A stretch of DNA of 64,000 nt from Cyanobium sp. NIES-981 (GCF_900088535.1 NZ_LT578417.1:1240001-1304000); one strand, 5' to 3'; shown: positions 20,345 to 29,151, numbered from the stretch's first letter. Numbers and translations are program-made. The notes: generated by a model from the letters alone, not told the origin.

Positions 20345-20513
20345 ATGGTGCCGGTCCCGCTCTCCCGTCTGCAGCCTTCCCGCACCGACGAGATCGAGGA
20401 CTGGCCCTATCTCGATGAAGCCGTGCTGCTCAAGACCCGCAGCCGCAAGGCCTGCATGACCTGCCACTGGTTCCGCCACCACGCCGGGGTGAACTGCATC
20501 CCCGTGCTCACCT
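20345..20513 (+). pseudogene. Small Cys-rich (zinc-binding-like) protein, copy 1, 5' part
   Basis: First 56-57 codons of a 92-aa protein broken by the IS at 20514-22230. Removing the IS and one ACCT copy restores one continuous frame into 22231-22344. The rebuilt protein has Cys at 37, 40, 51, 57 and 74 (CxxC-x10-C-x5-C-x16-C) around CMTCHWFRHHAGVNCIPVLTC, which looks like a metal site. It is preceded by a LexA box and the Rad52-family gene. I do not recognise the family. As it stands, translation would run into the IS and stop at 20533. Confidence 0.8.
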
Positions 20514-22230
20514 GGGGCCTCCTGAGAAAGTGAGCCGCGGGCAATGCGCACCACAATGAGCCTGCCCGGGCGACCTCTGAGTGATCCTCAGGCCCCGCTG
20601 AGCTGACAACTCAGCTCTCTGCTGCTGGAGCTCAGAGCCCGTGCGGCGGAGACCAAGAGTTGCCAGCAGAGCACAAAATAGAGACAAAGAAGCTCCAGGA
20701 GCTTCTGGAGGTTCATGACCAGGACATTCATCGCGATGGATGAACCCTGTGTTGCCGGCAGTTTCTCTCGGATCAATCCCAATCCATAGCGACGCTTGCC
20801 TTGACCGATCTTGCCTTCAACAGCATTGCGCCGCCTTTGATCATCAACGAACTGCCGCCTCTCGGCTGCCACCAACTCCGGATCATTCTTCGGGCGACCA
20901 AGACGAGGCCCACTCAGCCGAATGCCGTGACGCTGGCAGAATGCCCGATTTGATCTTGTGCGGTAGATCTGATCAGCGCAGATCACCTCCGGATAGCAGC
21001 CGTATCGACGACGATAGGCTTGGGCCTGAACTTTCAGATCTTCCCCTTCGTTGTAGGGGTCAAAGCTCAGCCGATCCAGGAAAGCAAATCCTTCATCGGT
21101 GACAGAAAGTGAGATCTTGGCGCCGAACTCAACATTGCACCTCGCCTTGCCGCGAACAATTGGCCTGATGTGCGCTTGACAGAGGCTGACGATGCGAGCG
21201 GGAATACTTCTGGTGTCTGAGCGATAGAGAATGTTCTGCTGGCGGACCAGCTCACTGACAACCAACAGCTTCTGATAGGCATGCCGCCCAGCCGCCAGAA
21301 GGCTTGCGCCACAGGCTGTCAGGGCGTCAATGTTGGCAAGGTTGCGCTTGAGATGCCCAAGCTGTTGCTTGATCGCTTTGCGGATCTTGAGAAACCGAGG
21401 GCGTTTTTTCTTGGCCACGGCGAGGAACTGCTGCCTGGCCTGCTTCCGATGCGTTCGTGGTTTGTGACCAAAGGACTCTCTGACCTGCGAATACATGGCA
21501 TCGATCAGAGTCTCGGTGAGCTCTCGGCCTTCATTGAGCAGCGAGAGATCCGTTGGATGCCGAATATCTGCCGGAACGCATGTCGCATCAATCAGCAGTG
21601 ACCCCTGATTTGGCCGTGGCGTTTTGGATTCAATCTTCTGATCAGCTGCGCTCCCGGCTCCGCCTCCATCGCTGCTGTCGTGCTCATCAACTGCAGACGA
21701 ACGGATCACGTTCAGACCGTGACGCACGATTCGTTCATTGCAGTCATTCACGACCGAATCTGGCAGCCGCTTCCGGAAGTACACCATCATTGATGGGTCA
21801 AACGGAGCCGAGTACTGAAATGCCTCCAGGCCGATGAAGAACTGGAGATAGGGGTTCTCTTTGATTTGCTCAACCAGTTCTTCATCAGTCAGCCCCATGC
21901 GGGCCTTGATGATCAGGGCGCCCAGTGCCATGCGAAATGGCTTTGCCGGGGCGCCAAAGCCCTTGCAGAACTGAGCTGCATAGTCACCTTCCAGCTCATC
22001 CCATGGGATCAGCTCAGCCAGCTTGATCCAGCGATTGTCACCAGAGAGCTTTCCTCCAAACGGCAGGAAGAAGTCCTCGAACGAGAGCTGATCACGATGC
22101 TCACGTCGGTACATGTGGAAAACTCTGGGCGGCTTTTGGGCGCAAACGAGCCCAATCTCGTACATTTTAGCCGAGAAAACTGCTCACATCCATTGCGCTG
22201 CAGTGGATGTGGCTTTTCTCAGGAGGCCCC
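20514..22230 (-). mobile_element. Complete insertion sequence, DUF772/DDE transposase type (IS5/IS1182-like)
   Basis: 1,717 bp. Both ends carry the 16-bp inverted repeat GGGGCCTCCTGAGAAA, and the element is flanked by a 4-bp direct repeat ACCT (20510-20513 and 22231-22234). A single minus-strand transposase fills it. Sharp ends, intact repeats and an intact ORF suggest recent insertion. Family placement within IS5/IS1182 is by transposase layout only. Confidence 0.92.
20588..22114 (-). CDS. DDE transposase with DUF772 N-terminal domain
   Basis: 508 aa from the ATG at 22114 (MYRREHRDQLSFEDFFLPF); the frame is open to an ATG at 22165. The DUF772 part includes FRMALGALIIKARMGLTDEE and PYLQFFIGLEAFQ. 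DDE candidates: Asp in LLIDATCVPADIRHP, Asp in VICADQIYRTRSNRAF, Glu in RNAVEGKIGQGKRRYGL. The frame is uninterrupted, so the element is probably active or recently so. Confidence 0.9.
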   Translation of the reverse strand: MYRREHRDQLSFEDFFLPFGGKLSGDNRWIKLAELIPWDELEGDYAAQFCKGFGAPAKPFRMALGALIIKARMGLTDEELVEQIKENPYLQFFIGLEAFQYSAPFDPSMMVYFRKRLPDSVVNDCNERIVRHGLNVIRSSAVDEHDSSDGGGAGSAADQKIESKTPRPNQGSLLIDATCVPADIRHPTDLSLLNEGRELTETLIDAMYSQVRESFGHKPRTHRKQARQQFLAVAKKKRPRFLKIRKAIKQQLGHLKRNLANIDALTACGASLLAAGRHAYQKLLVVSELVRQQNILYRSDTRSIPARIVSLCQAHIRPIVRGKARCNVEFGAKISLSVTDEGFAFLDRLSFDPYNEGEDLKVQAQAYRRRYGCYPEVICADQIYRTRSNRAFCQRHGIRLSGPRLGRPKNDPELVAAERRQFVDDQRRRNAVEGKIGQGKRRYGLGLIREKLPATQGSSIAMNVLVMNLQKLLELLCLYFVLCWQLLVSAARALSSSSRELSCQLSGA

Positions 22231-22344
22231 ACCTGCCAACTGCACCAGGGCCTGATCGCCCACGGCGAGCACCTCACCAGCCGCTGCCAGGGTTGGACCG
22301 ACGACCAGGCGCGGCAGAAGGGCTGGGCGCCTGAGGTGGCGTGA
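22231..22344 (+). pseudogene. Small Cys-rich protein, copy 1, 3' part
   Basis: Continues the 20345 gene after the IS: CQLHQGLIAHGEHLTSRC, then QGWTDDQARQKGWAPEVA and a TGA at 22342-22344. The fragment at 59321-59431 is a close paralogue. The stop overlaps a GTG start at 22341, so the next gene was translationally coupled before the insertion. Confidence 0.8.
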
Positions 22345-22598
22345 GCCGTGGACCTGGGAACAGGCCGCCGCTGTCGCCTCGGGAGACCTGGATCTCAGGC
22401 GGCCGCCAGGTGCGGCACTTCCGGCCCACCCTCTGTGATCGCTGGAGCCAGCGGCTAGAGATCACCAGCGATGAGCTGCTGCCGGATCAGTTGGTGCCAC
22501 TGCTCAAGCGACGCTGGGAGCTGAATCGGAAAAAGCGCGGAAGCTCTGCGACCAAAAGCGCCGGCAGAGATGACAGTCAGCCACTAAGTTGCATATAA
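22341..22598 (+). CDS. Second gene of the SOS-box module, 85 aa
   Basis: Starts with GTG overlapping the preceding TGA (GTGA). Distinctive stretch: PPLSPRETWISGGRQVRHFRP, cut short here; then TLCDRWSQRLEIT and a basic C-terminus. A degenerate paralogue follows copy 2 at 59439-59536. No known family is recognised. The last 15-20 residues lie where GC starts to fall, so the original C-terminus may have been replaced by the low-GC insert that follows. With the upstream gene broken, its expression is uncertain. Confidence 0.55.
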   Translation: MSRGPGNRPPLSPRETWISGGRQVRHFRPTLCDRWSQRLEITSDELLPDQLVPLLKRRWELNRKKRGSSATKSAGRDDSQPLSCI

Positions 22599-22619
22599 AT
22601 TTCACGACAGCTAATCGCT

Positions 22620-23417
22620 ATGACACTATGCGTCGCGGTAATTGACGAAAACGAGAGCATCCATATGCTCTCTGACTCCACAGCGACGATGAATGGTTAT
22701 CACTCAGAAATTGCGGTCAAAGTACTGCCAGCAAGGGTAAGAATATTTGACCCTCAAGAAACGAATGCCTCGGGCGACCCAACGGTCTTGCCAACTTATT
22801 TCGACAAGAACTACGGAATCTGCTTCTCCGGCAGTTTTACCGGAATGCAAATCCTCAAGTCCTACTTGGACATTGCACTTGCCAGTATCCAGAGGTGGCC
22901 GTTCTATGATGTCAGCTTTTCGGATATATGCTCTTATGTTCAGAACTTCTATGATGAGGTCTGTCAGCGCCTTGTTAGTGAACTTCACGTCGATCTTACG
23001 GTTGATTTCTTTTTCAGTGGACTCTGTCCCACGGCAAAGGTCGTGAAGCTCGCCCAGTTTTCGATTAGCCAGAACAAAGAAGACGGCTTTGAGACAAGGT
23101 GGCATGTCTTGCCTCCGCAGCCCAGTATCTACGAGATCGGAAACGGCGACAAGGCGTTTAGAGACGTGCTTGACTCGACTTTCTGCTCAAGTCTGCTCAG
23201 CGCCGCTCACGCTTCGCTCGGTAGAGTAATAAATGATCCATCGATTAGATCCGTTGGAGGAAATATACAATACGGTCGATTTGATGAGCATGGAGACTTC
23301 GAGACATTCGGGAGACTCAGCGGGCACAGATACTATATTGGAGGCGTTGACATCAACGGCCGGCCTCACTCAGATCGGAATAACCTAATAACCCGTTATT
23401 CATTTATTGAGTCGTAG
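22620..23417 (+). CDS. Low-GC protein of possible Ntn-hydrolase (proteasome-like) fold
   Basis: 265 aa, markedly lower in GC than its surroundings (roughly 45-48 percent by eye against more than 65). The N-terminus MTLCVAVIDENESIHMLSDS followed by KVLP and NYGICFSGSFTGMQILKSYL resembles the start of proteasome-beta/HslV-like Ntn hydrolases (strand - acidic turn - Lys - GxxG). That is a weak, pattern-level resemblance. Codon use and GC mark it as recently acquired. It sits between a truncated module gene and a terminator; its role is unknown. Confidence 0.65.
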   Translation: MTLCVAVIDENESIHMLSDSTATMNGYHSEIAVKVLPARVRIFDPQETNASGDPTVLPTYFDKNYGICFSGSFTGMQILKSYLDIALASIQRWPFYDVSFSDICSYVQNFYDEVCQRLVSELHVDLTVDFFFSGLCPTAKVVKLAQFSISQNKEDGFETRWHVLPPQPSIYEIGNGDKAFRDVLDSTFCSSLLSAAHASLGRVINDPSIRSVGGNIQYGRFDEHGDFETFGRLSGHRYYIGGVDINGRPHSDRNNLITRYSFIES

Positions 23418-24030
23418 GCCTGATGCAGGTAGACTCAAGGAATTGCTGGCGGGTTTGATCTGGAGTAGCAAGCTCGTTGCCCATCGCCGCCCCCTGGCCG
23501 AGGGAGTGCTGGAGGTGATGCAGCACGTGATCAACGGGCAGGGGTGAACACAACAAAGCCCGGAGCGTTGGCCCCGGGCTTCTGTCTGCTCAGCCGTGGT
23601 GCCGTCCCAAGGGGGTCGGGCGCAGCTGCGCGGTCGGTTGATCGTCAGATCAGGGTCTCTTCACTTGTGGTCGGAGCTGCCGGCGCTGGCACCTGGGGCC
23701 AGGTGTCAATCGGGACGTTCCGTTGGGTCCGGGGCACCTGGGGCGGTGCAGTGGACGGCGACTGGCTTGACACACCAGGAACGTCACATCTGGTCAAAAA
23801 TGTTGGAGCAGGGGCCGGATCGTCAGCGCACTCCTGGCTGGTGCTCAGGGGGGGTGTCGTCCATCAGCGGATCCTCCGAATCCCGTTGCAGCCACAATGG
23901 AGCCGCCTGGCGGTGCCAACAAGGGCCGCAGCCCATTCGACACCGCTCTTCACCACGGGCAAGGCGGCTTCATGAACGGGCCTTCAAGATGCTGGGCTTG
24001 CGCTGACTCCTCCAGAGCCAGCTGCAGGGT
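23418..24030. other. Intergenic stretch with a gene remnant and a terminator
   Basis: High-GC DNA resumes at about 23,420. An open stretch ending at 23547 (GLIWSSKLVAHRRPLAEG, then VLEVMQHVINGQG) looks like the C-terminus of a gene whose start is missing, perhaps displaced by the low-GC insert. The rest shows no convincing gene. Confidence 0.45.
23556..23581 (+). terminator. Hairpin terminator
   Basis: AAGCCCGG (23556-23563) pairs with CCGGGCTT (23574-23581), loop AGCGTTGGCC, only a short T-rich tail. It closes the unit that ends at 23547. Confidence 0.5.
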
Positions 24031-24273
24031 TCAGCGGCAGAGGGCTGCATGGCGCCCGAGCGAACGGATGCTGCTGACGGCAGCACGGGGGTCGCGGCGC
24101 ACCCTCACCCGAACCGTGCAATGGGCCGGCCCCAGGTGTTCGATCAGAGCCTCGCGGGCCTCATGCTGCAGCTCCTCGAGCGTTGGGGCGGTGATGCGGA
24201 TGGGCAGGGTCTCGGCCTTGGCTTCCAGGTGGCCGGGGCGCTCAGCCTCCAGGCGGAACACGACCTCACGCAT
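24031..24273 (-). CDS. HicB-like small protein (orphan antitoxin-type)
   Basis: 80 aa from the ATG at 24273. MREVVFRLEAERPGHLEAKA, then LPIRITAPTLEELQHEAREALIEHL and VRVRVRRD follow the HicB-type partial RNase-H fold of short antitoxin-like proteins. No HicA-like dsRNA-binding toxin is visible on either side, so it may be an orphan or a member of the solitary HicB-like group. It lies downstream of the DUF4236 gene on the same strand. Confidence 0.6.
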   Translation of the reverse strand: MREVVFRLEAERPGHLEAKAETLPIRITAPTLEELQHEAREALIEHLGPAHCTVRVRVRRDPRAAVSSIRSLGRHAALCR

Positions 24274-24380
24274 GCGGGGGTATCTCCTTCTTTCCGGCAC
24301 CATCCTTGGCCTGCTGAGGCGTTCTGGCAGGTACGGCCGGATACGGGGAACCGGCCCTGCGGGCACCTGCCCTTGCAATG

Positions 24381-24935
24381 TCAGGCAAGCCAGCCCCGCC
24401 CAGCAGCCAGCCTTGAGGCCTCCTGCACGGCCGTGATGCAGCGCTGGGCGCGGCGTTTCGCGTCGTCCTGGCCCTGGGCCCGCAGCAGATAGCCCTCCAG
24501 GGCCTCTGGCGTTTCGATCACCGCCAGCAGGCCGGCCGTTCGGGCACCGAGGGATCTATCGGCCAGCAGGCGGCTCACCAGACCGTGATCCCACAGCTGC
24601 TCCCCGGTGGAGCCTGGAGCGAACAGCTCCTGACGCAGCACGCCCAGCAGCGACCGCTTGAGGGCATCGAGCTGACCGGAGCGCAGCCGGCGGCTGTTGG
24701 GCAAGCCCGCCGCAGGACCGGCCGGGATCGCGGCTGGGCGATCCGGGGTGTGCTCCACGCTCCAGCTCAGGCCGGTGCCCGGCAGCCCCACGGTGGTGCG
24801 CGGGCCGCCACTGCGGCTCACCGGAATGTTGAAGGAGGCTCCACGGCCGCCGACGGAGATCGAGCTCAATCCCCCGCTGGAGAAGTTGAACCTCAGCGGG
24901 CCCAGGCGGGCGGAGCGGCGGAAGCGGAAGCCCAT
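24381..24935 (-). CDS. DUF4236 domain protein
   Basis: 184 aa. The N-terminus MGFRFRRSARLGPLRFNFSS, followed by GLSSISVGGRGASFNIPV and TTVGLPGTGLSW, is the DUF4236 domain (about residues 1-58), a small beta-rich module of unknown function common in mobile DNA. The C-terminal part is helical and Leu/Arg/Ala-rich. It is 107 bp upstream of the HicB-like gene on the same strand. Confidence 0.75.
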   Translation of the reverse strand: MGFRFRRSARLGPLRFNFSSGGLSSISVGGRGASFNIPVSRSGGPRTTVGLPGTGLSWSVEHTPDRPAAIPAGPAAGLPNSRRLRSGQLDALKRSLLGVLRQELFAPGSTGEQLWDHGLVSRLLADRSLGARTAGLLAVIETPEALEGYLLRAQGQDDAKRRAQRCITAVQEASRLAAGRGWLA

Positions 24936-25533
24936 GGCAATCAGCGGGTCGGCTCGCAGGGATGACCCGAGCAGGGTTCAGGGTGCCGCGTGGATACAGC
25001 AGTCCGCAAATCCATGCGTCCAGCGCATAGAACCGCCGGTGCCGCAGCCTCCAGAGGAGCAGGAGGGTGCGCGTCAAAAGCATTGCGCTGTCTGGGTTTC
25101 TGCAGGTACGGGAACAGGCACTCGAGCCAGCCCCCACCTTCGGCCAGAAGGCGTAATTTGTGGTTGAGGGGAGGCCCGGGAGCCAACCCGACCCTCGCCC
25201 TCCAACAGAGTCCGGCCAGGGAGCACCCGAGCCGGTGCGCACAGCGGAGGTGCGCCAACGATGCGACACACAACAGGTGAACTCGACGACGCAGCGCGAA
25301 CGTCATCCCGTAGCCGCAAGAAGAGATACGCCCGTTCTGTTTCCCGCGTGTTGACACCCCGGGCTGCATAACCCGAGTCGGGATCACAACCGAGAAGGTC
25401 AAGCCTCGAGCATCTCTTCTCCCAGACGTGATCTCCCTTCCTTCCCTGCCAGGCCCAAGACAGGTCATGCGTGAACAACAGACACCCGACCGGCAGTCCT
25501 TGGTGTGAGGAGGTGACCGCCGCAACCGGTGCT
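24936..25533. other. Intergenic stretch, nothing recognised
   Basis: About 600 bp with open frames on both strands, none with a plausible protein: all are Arg/Pro/Cys-rich with no conserved block. No tRNA or repeat was seen. The only structured element is the terminator at its right end. Confidence 0.5.
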
Positions 25534-25557
25534 AAGGCGCCCCGCACGGGGCGCCTT
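25534..25557 (+). terminator. Strong hairpin, probable terminator
   Basis: AAGGCGCCCC pairs perfectly with GGGGCGCCTT around a GCAC loop. No annotated gene ends immediately before it, so it may end an unseen short transcript or insulate the GNAT gene. Confidence 0.5.
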
Positions 25558-25657
25558 CCTGTTGGCGAGACAATCACCAGGGCAGCGCACCTGATCTCTG
25601 ACTCCCGCTCCATCGCCACTTCAGATCCGTCCCTATGGGACCGGCGACTGGCCGCCG

Positions 25658-26122
25658 GTGTGGGCCCTGCTGGAGCCGGTGTTCCGCGCGGGTGAAACCT
25701 TCCCCCACGACCCAGCCATCAGCGAGGCTGAGGCCCAGCTGGCCTGGGTGGAGCAGAGCCAGGCGGTGATGGTGGCTGTGGATCCGGCCGGGGCCGTGGT
25801 GGGCACCTACTACCTGAGGCCCAACTCCCTCGCCCTCGGAGCCCATGTCGCCAACGCCGGCTACGTGGTGGCCGAACACGCCCGCCGGAAGGGGATCGGC
25901 AGCCGCCTCTGCCAGCACTCCCTGCAGGCAGCCCGCCGGCTGGGCTTCCGCCTGATGCAGTTCAACCTCGTGGTGAGCACCAACACCGCCGGGATCCGCT
26001 GCTGGCAGCGCAACGGCTTTCAGATCGTCGGCACCCTGCCGGGGGCTTTTCGCCACATGCAGCTGGGCTACGTCGATGCCCTGGTGATGGTCCAGTCCCT
26101 GCTGGAGGGACCGACCCCATGA
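25658..26122 (+). CDS. GNAT-family N-acetyltransferase
   Basis: 154 aa from GTG at 25658. The acetyl-CoA-binding region is visible: NAGYVVAEHARRKGIGSRLC (motif A, RxxGxG type), followed by QFNLVVSTNTAGIRCWQRNGFQIVGTL, split here as two blocks. The frame continues upstream to about 25,595 with residues that would complete the N-terminus (IRPYGTGDWPP), but only CTG or ATC codons are available there, so a non-standard start is possible. The stop overlaps the next start (ATGA). Substrate unknown. Confidence 0.85.
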   Translation: MWALLEPVFRAGETFPHDPAISEAEAQLAWVEQSQAVMVAVDPAGAVVGTYYLRPNSLALGAHVANAGYVVAEHARRKGIGSRLCQHSLQAARRLGFRLMQFNLVVSTNTAGIRCWQRNGFQIVGTLPGAFRHMQLGYVDALVMVQSLLEGPTP

Positions 26123-26523
26123 AGGTGGTGCCGCTGCGGCTGGAACCAGGCGATGACCTGCGCCGGGCGCTGGAGGTGTGGATGGGCGAGCAGCAGGAGC
26201 AGGCAGCGTGTGTGATCAGCGCCGTCGGCAGCCTGTCGGTGGCCCGGGTGCGCTTCGCGGGAGCCGCTGAAGCCACGGTGATCCGGGGCGATCTGGAGAT
26301 CCTCAGCCTCTCCGGCACCCTTTCACCCGATGGTGCCCACCTGCACATCGCTGTCGCCGACAGCAGCGGCGCCGTGATCGGTGGGCACCTCGGCACCGGC
26401 TCGCTGGTGCGCACCACCGTCGAGCTGGTGATCGGCCTGCTGCCCCAGTGGCGCTTCTGCCGGGAGCTGGATCCAGCCACGGGCTACGCCGAGCTGCGGA
26501 TCAGTCCTTGGGCTCCGGGCTGA
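26119..26523 (+). CDS. PPC/DUF296 domain protein
   Basis: 134 aa. Typical DUF296 sequence: CVISAVGSLSVARVRFA, LEILSLSGTLSPDGAHLHIA, DSSGAVIGGHLGTGSLVRTT. The G-G-H-L metal/ligand region is intact. In plants this domain pairs with AT-hooks; bacterial single-domain forms have unknown roles and form trimers. ATGA overlap with the GNAT gene makes them a coupled pair. It converges with the minus-strand gene at 26501, overlapping by 23 bp. Confidence 0.85.
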   Translation: MKVVPLRLEPGDDLRRALEVWMGEQQEQAACVISAVGSLSVARVRFAGAAEATVIRGDLEILSLSGTLSPDGAHLHIAVADSSGAVIGGHLGTGSLVRTTVELVIGLLPQWRFCRELDPATGYAELRISPWAPG

Positions 26524-26698
26524 GCGGCGGCAGGCGTCGCTCCACCTGGAGGAACACCAGCCAGGCCACGCCGGCGCTGATGCCGCCGGTCCAGTCATTG
26601 CGGAGCAGCTCCACGATCGCCACCGTGCTGGCGCCGATGCGCAGGCCGCGCAGCAGGAAGCGGCCCAGCTTCTCCAGCGACTCCTGGTTCACCGCCAC
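26501..26698 (-). CDS. Small membrane protein, 65 aa
   Basis: One likely transmembrane helix at about residues 36-52 (TGGISAGVAWLVFLQVE) with a basic N-terminus (LEKLGRFLLRGLRIGAS). Last gene of a minus-strand run after 27217 and 26724. No function is inferred. Confidence 0.5.
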   Translation of the reverse strand: MAVNQESLEKLGRFLLRGLRIGASTVAIVELLRNDWTGGISAGVAWLVFLQVERRLPPLSPEPKD

Positions 26699-26723
26699 GG
26701 ACTGACGCCAGCACAGAGGTGAT

Positions 26724-27224
26724 TCAGGTTGGCGGAAGGGCAGTGGGTGTCGCCAGTTGGGTGATCGCCGCCGGGGGGACCCCCACCTGCTGGGCGATCA
26801 GCACCATCAGCCGCTCCAGCCGATCGAGGCGCTGCTCCAGGGCCTGTAGCTCGGCGGCAGCGGCCATGGTCCCTGGCTTGCGAGCACCGACACTGCTCTT
26901 GCTGCCTTTGGTGGCCTTGACGGGCAGGGCGCTGCGCAGGGGCGGGCCATCCGGGTGGCTGAGCAACAACTCGATGAGCTGGTCTTTGTTCTTGCTGCTC
27001 AGCCGTGGGATGGCCCGCTGTTTGCAGAACCTGAGCAGGAGGTCCTTGCTCTGGTCTTTCAACTCCTCACGGCTGGCCGGGGAGTCGCCCTCGAGCAGTG
27101 CTGCTGGCGGACTGCTGGATGAACTGTTGTCGCCAAGCTCTTCGGCCAGGCCCCGATACAGGCGCGCATCAGCCTGGGCCAGCTCCCGGAGGGTGGAGCG
27201 CAGCGTGTCGGCGATCTCACCCAT
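26724..27224 (-). CDS. Hypothetical protein with SAP-like helix-extended-helix motif
   Basis: 166 aa. The middle part KDLLLRFCKQRAIPRLSSKN followed by KDQLIELLLSHP looks like a SAP/HeH motif (LxxxCkxxxI...sKxxLIexLL), used for DNA or nucleic-acid contact. A short coiled coil at about 123-150 (ELQALEQRLDRLERLMVLIA) follows. The start overlaps the stop region of 27217 by 8 bp, so both are coupled. Confidence 0.6.
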   Translation of the reverse strand: MGEIADTLRSTLRELAQADARLYRGLAEELGDNSSSSSPPAALLEGDSPASREELKDQSKDLLLRFCKQRAIPRLSSKNKDQLIELLLSHPDGPPLRSALPVKATKGSKSSVGARKPGTMAAAAELQALEQRLDRLERLMVLIAQQVGVPPAAITQLATPTALPPT

Positions 27225-27876
27225 GGCCGTTGTCTCCTTGTGGCTCGTCCCCGTCGTCTCCTGGTGGCTGAGATGACTGCGGGCGATGGTCGGATGGCGG
27301 GTCTACAGCCTGGCTGCCGCTGGGCAGGCTGGGGCCAGCATCGGATGCGCCCTTGAGCCCAGGCGGTTGTCCCTTGCCGTCACCGTTCGGGTCCTCGGAT
27401 GGCGGGGGAGGGAAAAGCCCGTTGGAGCGATCAATCAGATCCTGCTGCTTCTTCTTGAGATCGCCAAGGCGATCCTTGGTGCGCCCCCAGCGATTGATGA
27501 AATGAATCACAGCCCGAATCAGATCACCAATATAACCTCCCCCATGAAAACCACGTCGTCCCGTCTTGTAAAGGCCATAGCCATTCACCAGGCCATCACC
27601 CACATCCTCCATGTCCTCCACGATCGACGTGGCGATTTCGAGAATTTCATAGATTTCCTTGCGATTGGGTAGATCACGACTGGCGAGTGCCGTGAGCCGC
27701 TCCCTGAGCTCCGTTGTCTCGTCCTTCGCCTTGGTCGCCAGACGGCGGTGTTGCGCCCGGCTGCGCATCGAGCTGGCGTAGCAACTTCGCAATTCCCGGT
27801 AGGTGCTGTTGAGGCTGTCGCGGTCCAGAGGCTCGGGATCGGGTGGAAACTCTGAGGTAGGAGGCAGGAAAACCAT
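27217..27876 (-). CDS. Unrecognised protein with disordered C-terminus
   Basis: 219 aa. The helical N-terminal half is charged (about residues 20-80, 115-150). A glycine-rich, aromatic centre GYGLYKTGRRGFHGGGYIGD is unusual. The last 70 residues are Pro/Gly/Asp-rich and probably disordered. First gene of the minus-strand operon 27217 - 26724 - 26501. No family is recognised. Confidence 0.55.
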   Translation of the reverse strand: MVFLPPTSEFPPDPEPLDRDSLNSTYRELRSCYASSMRSRAQHRRLATKAKDETTELRERLTALASRDLPNRKEIYEILEIATSIVEDMEDVGDGLVNGYGLYKTGRRGFHGGGYIGDLIRAVIHFINRWGRTKDRLGDLKKKQQDLIDRSNGLFPPPPSEDPNGDGKGQPPGLKGASDAGPSLPSGSQAVDPPSDHRPQSSQPPGDDGDEPQGDNGHG

Positions 27877-28177
27877 ACGGCCAGCTATTCAGGGTCAATC
27901 CTGCCTCTTGCTGCACGCTCAAGCAGACGGAATCAGACTGCAGAACTATTCACGAGCTGCATAGCCTTGCAGCAATCGCTTGGCAACACTGACCCACTCC
28001 GCGGAGCTTCACAGGCTCGGCGAGTCCCAGAAGGTTCACAGACCCTCACAGACTCACCCCCAACCAGGGGCCCATGTTGTGGTGAGCGGTGTGGTCGCTG
28101 GTCTTTCGCAGGAAAACCGAGCCATAGGGCCATCGAGCGGCAGAGGCTTGGGAACCATCTGTAGAGGCCCCGATCCC
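27877..28177. other. Divergent intergenic region
   Basis: About 300 bp between the 27217 operon and the plus-strand genes. It contains loosely repeated CTTCACAGG / GTTCACAGACC / CTCACAGACTC words near 28010-28055. No promoter could be fixed with confidence. Confidence 0.4.
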
Positions 28178-28390
28178 ATGCCACACATTGATCTGCTTAT
28201 GGCTGCCGAGCTGGTGGTGGCCCTGCTGCTCGTGGCCACGCTGGACAGTCCCTCACCCCGGGAAACGGCGGTGGAGCCGCCGCAGGAGGAGCCAGCGCCT
28301 GGACGGTGGTCCGCTCAGACCGATCTCCACGCCCAACGCATCCTGCGGTTGGAGCGCCGCCAAGCGACGACCGTCGCCCCCACGACCTGA
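28178..28390 (+). CDS. Small membrane-anchored protein, 70 aa
   Basis: ATG at 28178. N-terminal hydrophobic segment LLMAAELVVALLLVATL (about residues 6-22), then a Pro/Glu-rich linker and a basic tail (RILRLERRQAT). Plausible, but composition-based only; the frame is open further upstream. Confidence 0.4.
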   Translation: MPHIDLLMAAELVVALLLVATLDSPSPRETAVEPPQEEPAPGRWSAQTDLHAQRILRLERRQATTVAPTT

Positions 28391-28455
28391 GGACGGAAGC
28401 CGTGGTACTTCCTAGGATTCAGAACACTGAATCGCATCGCGGAGGGGGCTAGGCA

Positions 28456-29151
28456 ATGCTCGGAGATGCCAATCAAAAGGATCTGTTCGATTATTGGCAC
28501 GATCGTGTGCAGATCCGCAATCTCGATCTGATCGCATCCAAGCAGCACGTCCCCACACAGGTTCTTCGGCACGAGTGCACGAACTACGACTATCTCAGGC
28601 ATCTACCGGCCGTACTGACGCTCGATGACCTGGAGCGTTGCCGTGTCATCGCGATCATTAAATATGAATGCACCGCACAGGTGCTGCAGCGGCGGACAGG
28701 ACTGCTGCGCGACTACGCCAGACAATGTCGTGAGGTCGCGGCTGAGCAGCAACAGGAGCGCTCCAAGCTGCTTGGCTTCATCGCCAAGCTCAAGGAATTG
28801 CTGCGCGGGAAGCAGGTCGTCATCGATCGGCTGGAGGAGCGCATCCGGCTCCTTGAGGCTGACAATGCGGCTCTACTCGCTGAACTGCAACAGTCGAAGG
28901 CAACTGAGCAGATCCAGCAGGAACTTGAGGCGCTCCAGCTTCGTTACGACGAGGTGGTGGAGCATCGCCAGCGGCTGGCCAAGAACAATCAGAGCCTTGG
29001 TGGCCGTGTGGCCCACACCAACCGCTACAGGAGAGAGCGAGATGAACTGGCCGAGGCTCTACGCCAGGAACGCAGCCTCACCCAATCGCTGCGCCGGGAC
29101 ATCGAACAGCTGCGGGCCCGCGAGCAGCTGAGGTTCGGCCTCGCGGAATGA
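28456..29151 (+). CDS. Coiled-coil protein
   Basis: 231 aa. The N-terminal globular part (about residues 1-75: DLFDYWHDRVQIRNLDLIAS, LDDLERCRVIAIIKYEC) precedes a long coiled coil (about 90-225) rich in Leu heptads, Glu, Gln and Arg. The stop overlaps the next start (ATGA at 29148). The family is unrecognised. The N-terminal part does not look like a known HTH. Confidence 0.6.
   Translation: MLGDANQKDLFDYWHDRVQIRNLDLIASKQHVPTQVLRHECTNYDYLRHLPAVLTLDDLERCRVIAIIKYECTAQVLQRRTGLLRDYARQCREVAAEQQQERSKLLGFIAKLKELLRGKQVVIDRLEERIRLLEADNAALLAELQQSKATEQIQQELEALQLRYDEVVEHRQRLAKNNQSLGGRVAHTNRYRRERDELAEALRQERSLTQSLRRDIEQLRAREQLRFGLAE

Noticed and set aside
23890-24030. Possible ankyrin-like fragment (GANKGRSPFDTALHHGQGG)
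   Set aside because: Single weak match to one repeat, no neighbouring repeats and no proper start; probably chance.
24941-25525. 194-codon minus-strand frame in the intergenic region
   Set aside because: Cys/Arg-rich with no domain and no plausible ribosome site; treated as non-coding.
28095-28115. TTTCGCAGGA word resembling the 31961 repeat
   Set aside because: Single half-site with a mismatch and no partner arm nearby.
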